A stretch of DNA of 64,000 bases from Aurantimonas manganoxydans SI85-9A1 (GCF_000153465.1 NZ_CH672387.1:3015903-3079902), one strand, 5' to 3'; shown: positions 46,424 through 55,976, counted from the first letter of the stretch. Made by a program: numbers and translations. Notes: generated by a model not told the origin, from the sequence alone.

Positions 46424-47185
46424 TCAGACGGCGCGGGCGGTCAGGAACAGCATGCCCGAATAGCCGCTGCGGATCTCCGCCTCAACGATGCCGATCCGCT
46501 CGGTCCGGATGTTCGTTGCCAGGGGCGCGAAGACGTCGAGAATGTCGGCCTCCGAGACATTGAGCACTGGAAACGGCCGGCCGGCCACGGCATAGCCCGA
46601 CGAGCCGACGAGGAACGCCGCGATCAGGCTGCCGCCCGGCTTCACGCAGCGGGCGAAGCGGTGGCAGGCCAGATCGAATTCGCTGCGCTTTTCGGTGATG
46701 GACTCGGCGCAGAAAAACATCGTGGCCGCGTCCCATGTGCGCTCCGGCAGATCATAGACCGACCCGCGCCGGACCTCGGCGGCCGCGCGCAGCATCGGCA
46801 GCGGATCCTCGGGCAATGACAGTTCCGGCTCACAGGCGGCCTGCGCGACCTGCCAGAAGTGCTGCCATTGCGGGCGCAGGGTGGTCGTCGCGAGTTCGGC
46901 CTGCAGCCAGCCGACATTGCTTTCGGCATATTCCCAGGCGGTGATCCGCGCCGCCCGCGGCGCCGCGCACATGAGCGGGAAGAGGTTCGGCCCGGTGCCG
47001 ACATCGACGATGTCGAGCTTTTCGCCCAAGGGCTCGGCGCGCTTGAAGGCGGCGCAGGCGGACCGGATGACCACCTCGTCGTCGGCGTGCGGCTCGCCGT
47101 AATAGTGATTGAAATAGTATTCGGGGTCGAAGTCCGACCAGCTGTAGCTGGCGTTTCCGGCCGGCCCGTCACTGTCTGGCGTCAC
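46424..47185 (-). CDS. SAM-dependent methyltransferase, NNMT/PNMT/TEMT-like
   Basis: A 253-residue class I methyltransferase. The SAM-binding motif is LDIVDVGTGPNLFPLMCAAP, preceded by the characteristic WSDFDPEYYFNHYYGEPHAD and DDEVVIRSACAAFKRA. These fit the nicotinamide/phenylethanolamine N-methyltransferase group, whose bacterial members are, to my knowledge, best represented in actinobacteria. The substrate is unknown. A GTG at 47185 just after GGGGGGAAC is used; an ATG at 47221 would add 12 residues without a good ribosome site. Confidence 0.8.
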   Translation of the reverse strand: MTPDSDGPAGNASYSWSDFDPEYYFNHYYGEPHADDEVVIRSACAAFKRAEPLGEKLDIVDVGTGPNLFPLMCAAPRAARITAWEYAESNVGWLQAELATTTLRPQWQHFWQVAQAACEPELSLPEDPLPMLRAAAEVRRGSVYDLPERTWDAATMFFCAESITEKRSEFDLACHRFARCVKPGGSLIAAFLVGSSGYAVAGRPFPVLNVSEADILDVFAPLATNIRTERIGIVEAEIRSGYSGMLFLTARAV

Positions 47186-47268
47186 GCTGTTCCCCCCGGC
47201 TCGTCGATCCTGCCATGGCAAGCGCTGGCGCTTTCCATCGCGCAGGCGTCGCTTCTACCGACCAGCCT

Positions 47269-49575
47269 TTAGCCGACGTTGCCGTTCGATTGAAGCAGAT
47301 TGCTCGCCTCGTCGAACTGCAGCGCCACGCTGGAGGAATTGTACGAGCCGATGAAGGCGATGAGCTCGTCGGCCGGCAGCGGCCGCGAGAAGAAGTAGCC
47401 CTGCAGGTGATCGCTGCCCCAGAAGCGCATGGTGACACTGTCCGTCACGGTTTCCACGCCCTCGGCGACCACTTCCATACCGAGCGCATGACCGAGGCGG
47501 ATGACCGCCTGCACGACGGTCTGAGCCGACCCCGCCTGGGAAATCGCGCTGACGAAGCTGCGGTCGATCTTCAGCTTGTCGAAACGGTACTCCACCAGAT
47601 AGCTCAGGCTGGAAAATCCGGTGCCGAAATCGTCCAGCGCGATCTGGAACCCCAGATCCCGGATCGCCTGCAGCGTCGCCATGATGCGGGGCGAGGGTTC
47701 GAGCAGCAGCCCTTCGGTGATTTCCAGCGTGACCATCGTCGGGGAGACGCCGGTCTCCGCGATCAGTTCCCGCAGCCGGATTTCCAGATCGCTCTGGTAG
47801 AACTGGGCCGGCGACAGGTTGATCGTGACTTCGATGTCCGGCCAGAGTGCAGCCGAGGTCATGGCGCGTTTCAGCACCCAGTCGCCGAGCTTGGACATCA
47901 GCCCGATCTCTTCGGCGATCGGAATGAAGACGCTGGGGCTGATCATGCCCTTGACCGGATGGTTCCAGCGCAGGAGTGCTTCCGCGGCGACGATCCGGTT
48001 GGAGCGGGCCGAAATGATCGGCTGGTAATGGAGGTCGAACTGTTCGCCGTTCAGCGCCTCGAGAAGATCCATCTCGATCTCGCGCTTCTGGCGCAGGCTC
48101 GCCGCCATCTGGGTCGTGAACCAGGCGGCATGGCCGCGGCCGAGCCGCTTGGCCTCGTAGAGCGCAATGTCGGCATGGCGCATCAGATCCTCGATGGAGG
48201 TCCCGTGCTCCGGGAACTGGGCCAGGCCCAGCGACGCGGTGACCGTGATCTCGTGACCTTCGATCAGCAGGGGCTGCTCGAACGCCTCGACGACCAGCGA
48301 GGCCAGCGGCTTGGCGAAGCTGACACCCCTGCGCGACCGGAAGATCGCAAATTCGTCGCCACCGAAGCGGGCGAGAAAATCGTGCGGCCCCAGATGCTGG
48401 CGCAGCCGCTCCCCGAACGCCTTGATCAGCCCGTCGCCGATATGATGGCCGAGCGTATCGTTGATGTCCTTGAAGCGGTCGACGTCGAGATAGCCGATGG
48501 TCAGACTGCCGCCCCGGCCCCGCTCCTGAAGACCGTTGAGTGCCTGGTTGGCGGCAAGGACGAAAGCCGGCCGGTTGGGCAGCTTGGACAGGGAATCGTG
48601 GGCGGCCTCGTAGCGGGCGGCGGCTTCGCGGGCCGACAGTTCGTTCGAGGCCCGGATCAGCCGGCGCAGCATGACGGCGCACAAAAGGCTGAGGCCGATC
48701 ACCGCAACGGCAACCAGCGGCAGAACGATCGTCAGGAGCGGCTGTCCCGGTCGCTTCGTGGTCCAGTTCAGATACCCGGTGGAGAGATTGTCGTCTGTGA
48801 CGAAGGCCTCGGATATGGTCGCAGCGCCGGTGTTCTGACCGGCCGTGAAGGTGATGTCCGGGATCAACAGGAACTGGCTGAGCTGCTTCAGGAAGTCGGC
48901 GTCGATCCAGTCCACGCTCAGGAGGACGTAAGGCGGCTGGCGCAGCAGCGTCATGTCGACATTCGGGACGATCGTGATGGCGGTCACGATGGCCGGTTTT
49001 TCGTCGACGGTCAGGATCGCGCCTTGCCAGGACGCGACGCCCAGCACCTTCTTCAGCACCTCGTAGTGCTTCTGGCGCTCGGAGAAGAAGTCGTCGCGCT
49101 CCGCCAGACCGGCATTGCCGCCGGTGCGCGTCGCCGTCAGCACCTGCAGCACTTCCTGCCGCCGGGTCTCGAAGGCATCGGGCTCCTGCCGCCCCTGGTC
49201 GCGATAGGCGTAGACCGGCTCGTTCTGGGAATTGACGATGTAGACCTCGTCGTGTCCGTAGGTCTCGGTCAGGAAGATACCGAAATTGCTGTCGATGAAA
49301 CCGGGATCGGGCGTATCGACGATCAATCGGACGGCATCGTCCCACCAGGCGACGCTCTTCTGCTGGTCGAGGGTCCGCGCGACGCTCTGGTTCAGCGCAT
49401 TCTCGATCCGGGCCCTTTCGGCCTGGACCTCGGTGCGGTTCGCCTTGATGCCGGTATACACGATGACACAGATCAACAGGGCGCTGGCCACGGCCACGGT
49501 GCCGCCGACGACCTGCGCGAGGCGACGCAGATTGGGCCGGGGGCGAGCCTCATTTTTCTTCGGGATGTCACGCAT
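47269..49575 (-). CDS. CHASE4-like sensor GGDEF-EAL protein (c-di-GMP turnover)
   Basis: A 768-residue membrane protein. After one N-terminal helix (about 20-42) comes a periplasmic CHASE4-like sensor (SVAWWDDAVRLIVDTPD, FIDSNFGIFLTETYGHDEVY) and a second helix near residue 290. The GGDEF domain is intact (YLDVDRFKDINDTLGHHIGD, ARFGGDEFAIF). The EAL domain keeps EALLRWNHP, NLSPAQFY, LEITEG, ALDDFGTGFSSL and KIDRSFV, so phosphodiesterase activity is expected. It can probably do both reactions, one usually dominating. Start ATG 49575. It is transcribed alone. Confidence 0.94.
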   Translation of the reverse strand: MRDIPKKNEARPRPNLRRLAQVVGGTVAVASALLICVIVYTGIKANRTEVQAERARIENALNQSVARTLDQQKSVAWWDDAVRLIVDTPDPGFIDSNFGIFLTETYGHDEVYIVNSQNEPVYAYRDQGRQEPDAFETRRQEVLQVLTATRTGGNAGLAERDDFFSERQKHYEVLKKVLGVASWQGAILTVDEKPAIVTAITIVPNVDMTLLRQPPYVLLSVDWIDADFLKQLSQFLLIPDITFTAGQNTGAATISEAFVTDDNLSTGYLNWTTKRPGQPLLTIVLPLVAVAVIGLSLLCAVMLRRLIRASNELSAREAAARYEAAHDSLSKLPNRPAFVLAANQALNGLQERGRGGSLTIGYLDVDRFKDINDTLGHHIGDGLIKAFGERLRQHLGPHDFLARFGGDEFAIFRSRRGVSFAKPLASLVVEAFEQPLLIEGHEITVTASLGLAQFPEHGTSIEDLMRHADIALYEAKRLGRGHAAWFTTQMAASLRQKREIEMDLLEALNGEQFDLHYQPIISARSNRIVAAEALLRWNHPVKGMISPSVFIPIAEEIGLMSKLGDWVLKRAMTSAALWPDIEVTINLSPAQFYQSDLEIRLRELIAETGVSPTMVTLEITEGLLLEPSPRIMATLQAIRDLGFQIALDDFGTGFSSLSYLVEYRFDKLKIDRSFVSAISQAGSAQTVVQAVIRLGHALGMEVVAEGVETVTDSVTMRFWGSDHLQGYFFSRPLPADELIAFIGSYNSSSVALQFDEASNLLQSNGNVG

Positions 49576-49697
49576 CTCAATCTCGCTTTCCCCTTTGGCT
49601 TAGGGGCGAAGCGCTAAGAATAGCTGAAGGAATGGTGGGTTAGGCTGATTCCCATCCGGCACATTCCTCGCCCGAGGAGCCGCCGACCCCACAAAGG

Positions 49698-50237
49698 ATG
49701 GACCTGCCCATGCCGCTTGACATGGCCGCCGCGGCGTTCGGAAGCTGGGTCCCTTCACTGGTGGCTGACAGCCTCCGGCGCAGTGGCGAGACGCAACAGC
49801 CGAGCGAGGCCGTCATCGCCGCACATCGGGGATTCCTCGCAGCCAACGAGCCCCGGGTCGCGAATCTCGAGATTCTCGCCGCCTATCTGGCGCCCGGCGC
49901 CACGCTGCGGGAGGCGCCGGTCCCGCCCGACATCGCCGATCAGCACGGCGATGTGCCAACCCTGCCGGACGCTCTCGCCGACCTCCTCGCCCTCACCCGC
50001 TCCGGTCTGGCCTCGGCCGACGAAGCAGTGCAGCTCTTCCGGTTGCTGCGCCCCTTCACCATGGGCAATGGCCGCATCGCCCGCGCCCTGTGGCTGTGGC
50101 GCACGATCCGCGAGCCCGGCATGAGTGCCGAGACGCTCGCGGCCCTGTCGTTTCCGCAAACGCCGGCGTCAGCCGACGGAGACAGTGCCCCGGCGCTGAC
50201 GGCTTACGTCGGCCATCCGAAGGGTCAGTGCGTGTAA
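49698..50237 (+). CDS. Fic-like protein with degenerate active site
   Basis: A 179-residue, mainly helical protein with a Fic-type core. The motif at 118-129 reads RPFTMGNGRIAR, where active Fic enzymes have HxFx[DE]GNGRxxR. The catalytic His is Arg118 and the metal-binding acidic residue is Met122, while GNGR and the last Arg are kept. AMPylation is therefore unlikely; it may bind nucleotide or act as a regulator. ATG 49698 is abutted by AAAGG; ATG 49710 (MPLDMAAAA) has that site 11 bases upstream and is an alternative. The 3' end overlaps the convergent GNAT gene by 13 bases. Confidence 0.7.
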   Translation: MDLPMPLDMAAAAFGSWVPSLVADSLRRSGETQQPSEAVIAAHRGFLAANEPRVANLEILAAYLAPGATLREAPVPPDIADQHGDVPTLPDALADLLALTRSGLASADEAVQLFRLLRPFTMGNGRIARALWLWRTIREPGMSAETLAALSFPQTPASADGDSAPALTAYVGHPKGQCV

Positions 50238-50980
50238 GCCACCCAGACATTGGGTTCCGAATAGGTGCCACACTGGCGTTCGACGTCGATGGCGACCGGC
50301 ACCAATCCGCCGGCCAGCGTATAGTCGCCCGAGGTCTCGAACCGCCGCCCCGCCCAGGTTTCCCAGAAGGCGATATGCTCCCTGACGACCATGGAGCGTT
50401 CGCAGGGGTGAACCACCCGGCCGCCTTGCGCGAGATGGCTGCGCAGCCAGGGATCGAAGCAACGGCCGCGCTCATCCTGCCAGCCGATGTAGTCGGTCAT
50501 GGTCGCATGCGGATGCACGGTCTTGGCGGAAGGGCGCACCGGCGCAATCATCCGCTCGAAGCCATTGACCTCGGCGATCCGGTGCAGCTCGCCGATCATC
50601 CGGAAGGCATAGCCCTTGCCGCGCTCGGCGACCGGCACCGAGATGGCCAGCGCGCCCAGAACATTGGCCTGGCTGCGGCGGCCGGTCCCGCCGGTCTCGA
50701 CCAGCCAGTCCCAGCCTTCCGCCGGGAGTTCGGAGAGATCGCCCGCGAACGCCACCGGCACGCAATTGGCCAGCGCAACCGGACGTCCGGTCGCCTCGTC
50801 GACGAGGCAGAGTTGCAGGTCGGCATGGTCTTCCAGCAGCCTGTCGTAATGTTCGCGATGGGCCCGTGTATGGTTCAGGAAACCCAGCGGGCCCCAGACG
50901 GCATCCTCGACCTCGACCGCCTGCCGGCGCAGCGCATCGCTGTCCGCCCGTGTCCGTACAACGAGTTCACTCACAGCCAT
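50225..50980 (-). CDS. GNAT family N-acetyltransferase
   Basis: A 251-residue protein with a GNAT-like acetyl-CoA segment VPVAERGKGYAFRMIGELHRI and the preceding strand LGALAISVP. The rest (GRCFDPWLRSHLAQGGRVVH, REHIAFWETWAGRRF) resembles large uncharacterised GNAT proteins of alphaproteobacteria. The substrate is unknown. Start ATG 50980, with GGGA about 7 bases upstream. Its 3' end overlaps the Fic-like gene. Confidence 0.8.
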   Translation of the reverse strand: MAVSELVVRTRADSDALRRQAVEVEDAVWGPLGFLNHTRAHREHYDRLLEDHADLQLCLVDEATGRPVALANCVPVAFAGDLSELPAEGWDWLVETGGTGRRSQANVLGALAISVPVAERGKGYAFRMIGELHRIAEVNGFERMIAPVRPSAKTVHPHATMTDYIGWQDERGRCFDPWLRSHLAQGGRVVHPCERSMVVREHIAFWETWAGRRFETSGDYTLAGGLVPVAIDVERQCGTYSEPNVWVAYTH

Positions 50981-51295
50981 GCCATTTCCCGCCCGTTAAC
51001 CATTCGCTCAAGTTCTAATCAAATCTTAATGATCATGGCCAGCTTGTAATTCCTTGCGATCGCCCCGGTCGAACGTGCCGACGAAAGCTGACGCGAGGCC
51101 GTCCAGCGAAGAGGCGTCGGGCGGCGATGGTGAGGATGACGGCCAGATGCAGAGGGCGGTGTTCGCGAGGGCTTGGACGCCTACATCTCGCGGGCGCCAG
51201 CGCGCTCCTCACGGAACCCAGTTGCAAACGATTTGCACTTGCAAAAGTCGGAAATGGCAGGCAGCGTGCATCGACCGACAGAGATTGGAGACCCC
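50981..51295. other. Divergent promoter region between GNAT and sitA
   Basis: About 315 bases with no supportable gene. The GNAT side is AT-rich (TTCTAATCAAATCTTAATGA, 51015-51034), suggesting a promoter. The sitA side carries the metal-regulator box described separately. Confidence 0.6.
51223..51245. promoter_or_regulatory. Mur/Fur-type box upstream of sitA
   Basis: TGCAAA-CGA-TTTGCA at 51223-51237 is a perfect inverted repeat, followed by TTGCAAA at 51239-51245, an additional half-site. Rhizobial manganese-responsive Mur (a Fur-family repressor) binds TGCAAA-rich dyads in front of sitABCD, so repression by Mn2+ is expected. Confidence 0.78.
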
Positions 51296-52195
51296 ATGCC
51301 GTTCGTTCGAACGACAATCCTCGCCACCTTCGCCGCAGCGCTCCTGGCGACGGGCGCGGCCGCGCAGGAGCGGCTCAAGGTCGTGACGACCTTCACGATC
51401 CTGTCCGATATCGCGCAGAACGTGGCCGGCGAGCATGCGGATGTGGTGTCCATCACCAAGCCCGGCGCCGAGATCCACGGCTACCAGCCGACACCGCAGG
51501 ACATCGTGCGGGCCAGCGGCGCCGACCTGATCCTGTGGAACGGCCTTAATCTGGAGCGCTGGTTCGAGCAGTTCGTCGCCAATCTCGGCGACATGCCCTC
51601 GGCCACCCTGAGCGACGGCATCGCCCCGATCTCCATCGCCGAGGGCGATTACGAGGGCCTGGCCAATCCGCATGCCTGGATGGGACTGGAGAACGCGATG
51701 GTCTATGTCGACAACATCAGCGACGCCCTCGCCACCCACGACCCGGACCATGCCGACGCCTACCGGGCGAATGCCGAGCGCTACAAGCAGCAGATCACGG
51801 CGACGATCGCGCCGCTGCGCGACCGGATCGCCGCCATCCCGGAAGACCGGCGCTGGCTGGTCACCTGCGAGGGCGCGTTCAGCTACCTCGCCCGCGACTT
51901 CGGCATGAGGGAGCTGTATCTGTGGCCGATCAACGCCGACCAGACCGGCACGCCGCAGCAGGTGCGCAAGGTGATCGACGCGGTGCGCGAGAACGACATT
52001 CCCGCCGTGTTCTGCGAGAGCACCGTCAGTTCCGCGCCGGCCGAACAGGTGGCGCGCGAGACCGGCTCGACCTTCGGCGGCGTCCTTTACGTGGATTCGC
52101 TGTCCGAGCCGGGCGGGCCGGTGCCAACCTATCTCGACCTCCTGCGGACTGACGCCGAGACGATTGCCGACGGCCTGGCAGTGGACAGCCGGTAA
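51296..52195 (+). CDS. sitA: Manganese/iron ABC transporter substrate-binding protein
   Basis: A 299-residue cluster 9 metal-binding protein. It has a Sec signal peptide ending GAAAQ, and metal ligands are expected at His in [15 protein letters not shown], His in ANPHAWM, Glu in [15 protein letters not shown] and Asp in [14 protein letters not shown]. The absence of a His-rich loop argues against the zinc-specific ZnuA. Text and gene order match SitA/MntC. Start ATG 51296 has GGAG 6 bases upstream. First gene of sitABCD, behind a Mur-type operator. Confidence 0.93.
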   Translation: MPFVRTTILATFAAALLATGAAAQERLKVVTTFTILSDIAQNVAGEHADVVSITKPGAEIHGYQPTPQDIVRASGADLILWNGLNLERWFEQFVANLGDMPSATLSDGIAPISIAEGDYEGLANPHAWMGLENAMVYVDNISDALATHDPDHADAYRANAERYKQQITATIAPLRDRIAAIPEDRRWLVTCEGAFSYLARDFGMRELYLWPINADQTGTPQQVRKVIDAVRENDIPAVFCESTVSSAPAEQVARETGSTFGGVLYVDSLSEPGGPVPTYLDLLRTDAETIADGLAVDSR

Positions 52196-52283
52196 CCGCC
52201 TCTCCATCTACGGTGGCAAGCCGCGGCGACCTTCGCGCGACGGCTTCCCCATCCGAGCAGCCAAGGGATCTGACAGGCACCAC

Positions 52284-53231
52284 ATGACCATCACGCGCGA
52301 GACGTCTGACGTAGCGGACGACCGGCCCGCCGGCAGAACTGCGACCGGCGACGGCATCTCGGCGCACAACGTGACCGTGACCTATCGCAACGGCCATACC
52401 GCGCTGCACGACGCGACCTTCCAGATCCCGCGCGGCACGATCACCGCGCTGGTCGGCGTCAACGGCGCCGGCAAGTCCACCCTGTTCAAGGCGATCATGG
52501 GCTTCGTGCCGGCCGCGCGCGGCGAGATCACCCTGCTCGGCCGTTCGGTGAAGCAGGCGCTGCGCGAGAACCTCGTCGCCTATGTGCCGCAGTCGGAAGA
52601 GGTGGACTGGGCGTTCCCCGTCCTCGTCGAGGACGTGGTGATGATGGGCCGCTACGGCCATATGGGCTTCCTGCGCCGCCCCGGCGCGGCCGATCGCGCC
52701 GCCGTCGACCAGGCGCTCTCGCGCGTCGGCATGCAGGATCTGCGGCTTCGCCAGATCGGCGAGCTCTCCGGCGGCCAGCGCAAGCGGGTCTTCCTCGCAC
52801 GGGCCCTGGCGCAGGACGGCCAGGTGATCCTGCTCGACGAGCCCTTCACCGGCGTCGACGTGAAGACCGAGGAACAGATTGTCGCCCTCTTGCGCGAGTT
52901 GAAGGCCGAAGGCCGGGTGATGCTGGTCTCCACCCACAATCTCGGCTCGGTGCCGGAGTTCTGCGACCGGGTCGTCCTGGTGAAGGGCACGGTGCTGGCC
53001 TACGGGCCGACCGCGGCGATCTTCACCCGGCGCAATCTGGAGCGCGCCTTCGGCGGCGTGCTGCGCCATGTGACGCTGGCCGGCGCCGCGCTGCACGACG
53101 ACGACGATCCGCGCGAACTCTCGATCATCACCGACGACGAGCGCGCCTTCGTCCATTACGGCGAACCGCGTGCCACCGCCGCACCGGCCAAGATGTCCGG
53201 CAAGGCCCCCCAGGACGGGGAGCGGCGATGA
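52284..53231 (+). CDS. sitB: Manganese/iron ABC transporter ATP-binding protein
   Basis: A 315-residue ATPase. Walker A is [16 protein letters not shown], followed by the Q-loop [14 protein letters not shown] typical of metal importers, the signature [15 protein letters not shown] and Walker [13 protein letters not shown]. Residues past about 260 ([20 protein letters not shown]) form an acidic tail seen in SitB-type proteins. Start ATG 52284. It overlaps the sitC start by 4 bases. Confidence 0.94.
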   Translation: MTITRETSDVADDRPAGRTATGDGISAHNVTVTYRNGHTALHDATFQIPRGTITALVGVNGAGKSTLFKAIMGFVPAARGEITLLGRSVKQALRENLVAYVPQSEEVDWAFPVLVEDVVMMGRYGHMGFLRRPGAADRAAVDQALSRVGMQDLRLRQIGELSGGQRKRVFLARALAQDGQVILLDEPFTGVDVKTEEQIVALLRELKAEGRVMLVSTHNLGSVPEFCDRVVLVKGTVLAYGPTAAIFTRRNLERAFGGVLRHVTLAGAALHDDDDPRELSIITDDERAFVHYGEPRATAAPAKMSGKAPQDGERR

Positions 53232-54115
53232 TCACCACGCTGCTCGAGCCGTTCCAGTACAGCTACATGACCAACGCCATGTGGGTCTCGGCCCTCGTCG
53301 GCGGCGTCTGCGCCTTCCTGTCGGCCTATTTGATGCTGAAGGGCTGGTCGCTGATCGGCGACGCGCTCAGCCATTCGGTCGTGCCGGGCGTTGCCGGCGC
53401 CTTCATGCTCGGCCTGCCCTTTTCCCTCGGCGCCTTCATCGCCGGCGGGCTGGCGGCCGGCGCCATGCTGTTCCTGTCGGGACGCTCGGGACTGAAGATC
53501 GACGTCATCATCGGCATCATCTTCACCTCCTTCTTCGGGCTCGGCCTGTTCATGGTGTCGATCAGCCCGGTCTCGGTGTCGATCCAGACCATCGTCATGG
53601 GCAACATCCTCGCCATCACGCCCCAGGATACGCTGCAACTGGCGATCATAGGCCTCGTCTGCCTCGTCGTGCTGCTCGCCAAATGGAAGGACCTGATGGT
53701 CACCTTCTTCGACGAGAACCATGCGCGCTCGATCGGCCTGCGGCCGGACCTTCTGAAGGTGATGTTCTTCATGCTGCTTTCGGCAGCGATCGTCGCCGCG
53801 ATGGTGACCGTCGGCGCCTTCCTCGTCATCGCCATGGTGGTGACGCCCGGCGCCACCGCCTATCTCCTGTCGGACCGGTTTCCGCGGCTGATCGGCCTGT
53901 CCGTGGCCATCGGTGCGGTCACCAGCTTCGTCGGCGCCTATCTCAGCTACTTCCTCGACGGGGCGACAGGCGGGGTGATCGTCACACTGCAGACGGTGAT
54001 CTTCCTCGTCGCCTTCGTCTTCGCGCCCAAGCACGGGCTGATCGCCGCCCGGCGCAAGGCCGCCGCCGCGCTTGCCACGCCGCGGCCGGACACCATCCGA
54101 GAGGAAGCAGCATGA
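53228..54115 (+). CDS. sitC: Manganese/iron ABC transporter permease
   Basis: A 295-residue inner-membrane permease of the ABC-3 family with about eight helices. Family markers are [41 protein letters not shown] and the Asp/His pair of the metal path in GDALSHS. The start overlaps sitB as ATGA, and its stop overlaps sitD in the same way. Confidence 0.95.
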   Translation: MITTLLEPFQYSYMTNAMWVSALVGGVCAFLSAYLMLKGWSLIGDALSHSVVPGVAGAFMLGLPFSLGAFIAGGLAAGAMLFLSGRSGLKIDVIIGIIFTSFFGLGLFMVSISPVSVSIQTIVMGNILAITPQDTLQLAIIGLVCLVVLLAKWKDLMVTFFDENHARSIGLRPDLLKVMFFMLLSAAIVAAMVTVGAFLVIAMVVTPGATAYLLSDRFPRLIGLSVAIGAVTSFVGAYLSYFLDGATGGVIVTLQTVIFLVAFVFAPKHGLIAARRKAAAALATPRPDTIREEAA

Positions 54116-54990
54116 GCCTCGAGCAGCTTCTCCTGCCGTTCCAGTTCCCGTTCATGCAGAACGCCTTCTGGATCGTCCTGATGGTCGGGCCGCCGACCGC
54201 CCTCCTCTCCTGCTTCCTCGTGCTCAAGGGCTGGGCGCTGATGGGCGATGCCGTCAGCCACGCCACGCTGCCGGGCGTCGTCCTTGCCTGGGTGCTCAAC
54301 ATCCCGCTGATCGTCGGCGCCTTCGTCGCCGGCATGACCTGCGCGCTGCTCACCGGCTATCTGTCGCACAACAGCCGGGTGAAGCAGGACACGGTGATGG
54401 GCGTGGTCTTCTCCGGCATGTTCGGGGTCGGCATCATCCTCTACACCTCGATCCACACCAACGAGCATCTCGACCACGTCCTGTTCGGCAACATGCTGGG
54501 GATCGGCGGCCAGGACCTCCTGACCTCGGGCATCATCGCGCTGGTCGTCTCGGGCCTGTTGCTGCTGAAATGGAAGGACCTGCTCCTCCATGCCTTCGAT
54601 CCGGCGCAGGCCCAGGCTTCGGGGCTCAACACCGGCCTCCTGCATTACGGATTGCTCGCCAGCCTGTCCTTGACCATCGTCGCGACGCTGACCTCGGTCG
54701 GGCTGATCCTCGCCGTGGCGCTGCTGGTCACGCCGGGCGCGATCGCCTTCCTTCTGGTGCGCAGCTTCGGCCGGATGCTGGTCGTCTCGGTCGCGGTCTG
54801 CGTGTCGGCGATGCTGATCGGCACCTATCTCAGCTTCTTCCTCGACAGCGCACCGGCGGCGACAATCGTGCTGGTGCTGACGGCGATCTTCATCGCCGCC
54901 TTCGTCAACCGTCTGCGCACCACCCGCCGGCACTCGCGCCGCGCCCGCAAGGACGCGCCGGTCATGCTGGCACGCACCGCAGCGGAGTAA
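54112..54990 (+). CDS. sitD: Manganese/iron ABC transporter permease
   Basis: A 292-residue paralogue of SitC; the two form the membrane channel as a heterodimer. It has the same signature (LVLKGWALMGDAVSHATLPG) and TSVGLILAVALLVTPGAIAF. The C-terminal tail is rich in Arg and His. The start overlaps sitC by ATGA (54112-54115). Last gene of the operon. Confidence 0.95.
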   Translation: MSLEQLLLPFQFPFMQNAFWIVLMVGPPTALLSCFLVLKGWALMGDAVSHATLPGVVLAWVLNIPLIVGAFVAGMTCALLTGYLSHNSRVKQDTVMGVVFSGMFGVGIILYTSIHTNEHLDHVLFGNMLGIGGQDLLTSGIIALVVSGLLLLKWKDLLLHAFDPAQAQASGLNTGLLHYGLLASLSLTIVATLTSVGLILAVALLVTPGAIAFLLVRSFGRMLVVSVAVCVSAMLIGTYLSFFLDSAPAATIVLVLTAIFIAAFVNRLRTTRRHSRRARKDAPVMLARTAAE

Positions 54991-55339
54991 CGCGGGTCGT
55001 CCTCTAGTCATCACCGGCCCCGCGACGCCGGACCGGTGATCTCTGCCGCCTGCGCTCAGGCCTGTCCGCGACGCCAGAAGCGGCAGAGCGCAAGATCGAG
55101 CGCCAGCATAACGATCAGCGAAAGGCCGACCAGCAGAAACAGCACCCCGCCGACCGCAACGATCGCCAGCAGACCCGCAAAGACGCGGTGCGACGCCGTG
55201 ACCGATCCTGCGATCGCTCATGGATGAAGGAGACGCCGCTGGGACGCGCTCCGCGCGGGGACCGCAAAACGGCGCGTTGGCGCTGCCTTGCGATCCCTCG
55301 TCGGCGCAGTCTGCAGACTACCTTCGGAGAGGGCGCGGC
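54991..55339. other. Gene-poor stretch after sitD with a possible broken small membrane-protein gene
   Basis: ATCACCGG (55010-55017) and CCGGTGAT (55033-55040) form an 8-bp stem that may terminate sitABCD. On the minus strand, 55056-55217 is open for 53 codons and encodes a strongly hydrophobic segment (VFAGLLAIVAVGGVLFLLVG and on) with a basic tail RFWRRGQA. It has no usable start codon in frame before the helix; an ATG at 55221 is in another frame and would need one base removed. The rest shows nothing. Confidence 0.5.
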
Positions 55340-55921
55340 CTAGTGCTGGTGCGGCTCGGCGCTCTCGCCCATCGCACCGTGGCCGGCCGTACCGGCCGGC
55401 ATGTCGCCGGCACCGTGCGACATCGCGGCCCCGCCATGCGCGCCGTGGTCCATGGCGGCCGGGGCCCGGGCGCCGATGCCCTCGACCGCCAGCTCCATCT
55501 CGACCGGACCGGCCTTCTCGAACCGAAGGGTCAGCGGCACGCGGCTGCCTTCGGTGAGCGGCTCTGTCAGGTTCATGAGCATGAGGTGATAGGCGCCGGG
55601 CTCCAGCGCGACCGTGGCGCCGGCGGGCACCGCGACGCCATCCTCGAGCCGGCGCATCTTCATGACGTCGCCGTCCATCTCCATGGTGTGGATCTGGACC
55701 TCGCCGGCGACGGGCGACGCGCCTCCGAGCAGCCGGTCATCCGACGATCCGTGGTTCTCGATGACCAGATAACCGCCGCCGACGGAGGCGTTGGGCGGCG
55801 TGGCACGGCTCCACGGATGGGCGATGGTGATGTCGCCGACCTTGTAGTCGTGGGCAGAAGCAGCCGACAGCAGGCCGAGCGTGAGGGCTGCCGCGGCAGC
55901 CAGCGTGATGCGAAGGGACAT
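55340..55921 (-). CDS. PCuAC-type periplasmic copper chaperone
   Basis: A 193-residue periplasmic copper-binding protein (PF04314, PCuAC). The signal peptide ends SAASA. The copper site is built from His and Met in VQIHTMEMDGDVMKMRRLED and YHLMLMNLTEPL, matching the HxnM...HxM pattern. The last 40 residues are unusually rich in His and Met (AAMDHGAHGG, MSHGAGDMP, GHGAMGES, PHQH), which probably gives extra copper capacity. PCuAC delivers Cu(I) to cytochrome oxidase or aids copper homeostasis. Start ATG 55921 has GGAG 6 bases upstream. It follows the DUF2946-like gene in the same direction. Confidence 0.93.
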   Translation of the reverse strand: MSLRITLAAAAALTLGLLSAASAHDYKVGDITIAHPWSRATPPNASVGGGYLVIENHGSSDDRLLGGASPVAGEVQIHTMEMDGDVMKMRRLEDGVAVPAGATVALEPGAYHLMLMNLTEPLTEGSRVPLTLRFEKAGPVEMELAVEGIGARAPAAMDHGAHGGAAMSHGAGDMPAGTAGHGAMGESAEPHQH

Positions 55922-55976
55922 GGAAGTCTCCATTTGAACAGGACAGGCAGGGCCGCGACGGAGTCGGGCCGTTTGT

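Noticed and set aside
51296-54990. Zinc uptake system ZnuABC
   Set aside because: The binding protein has no His-rich loop, there are two permeases, and the upstream box is of the Mur type.
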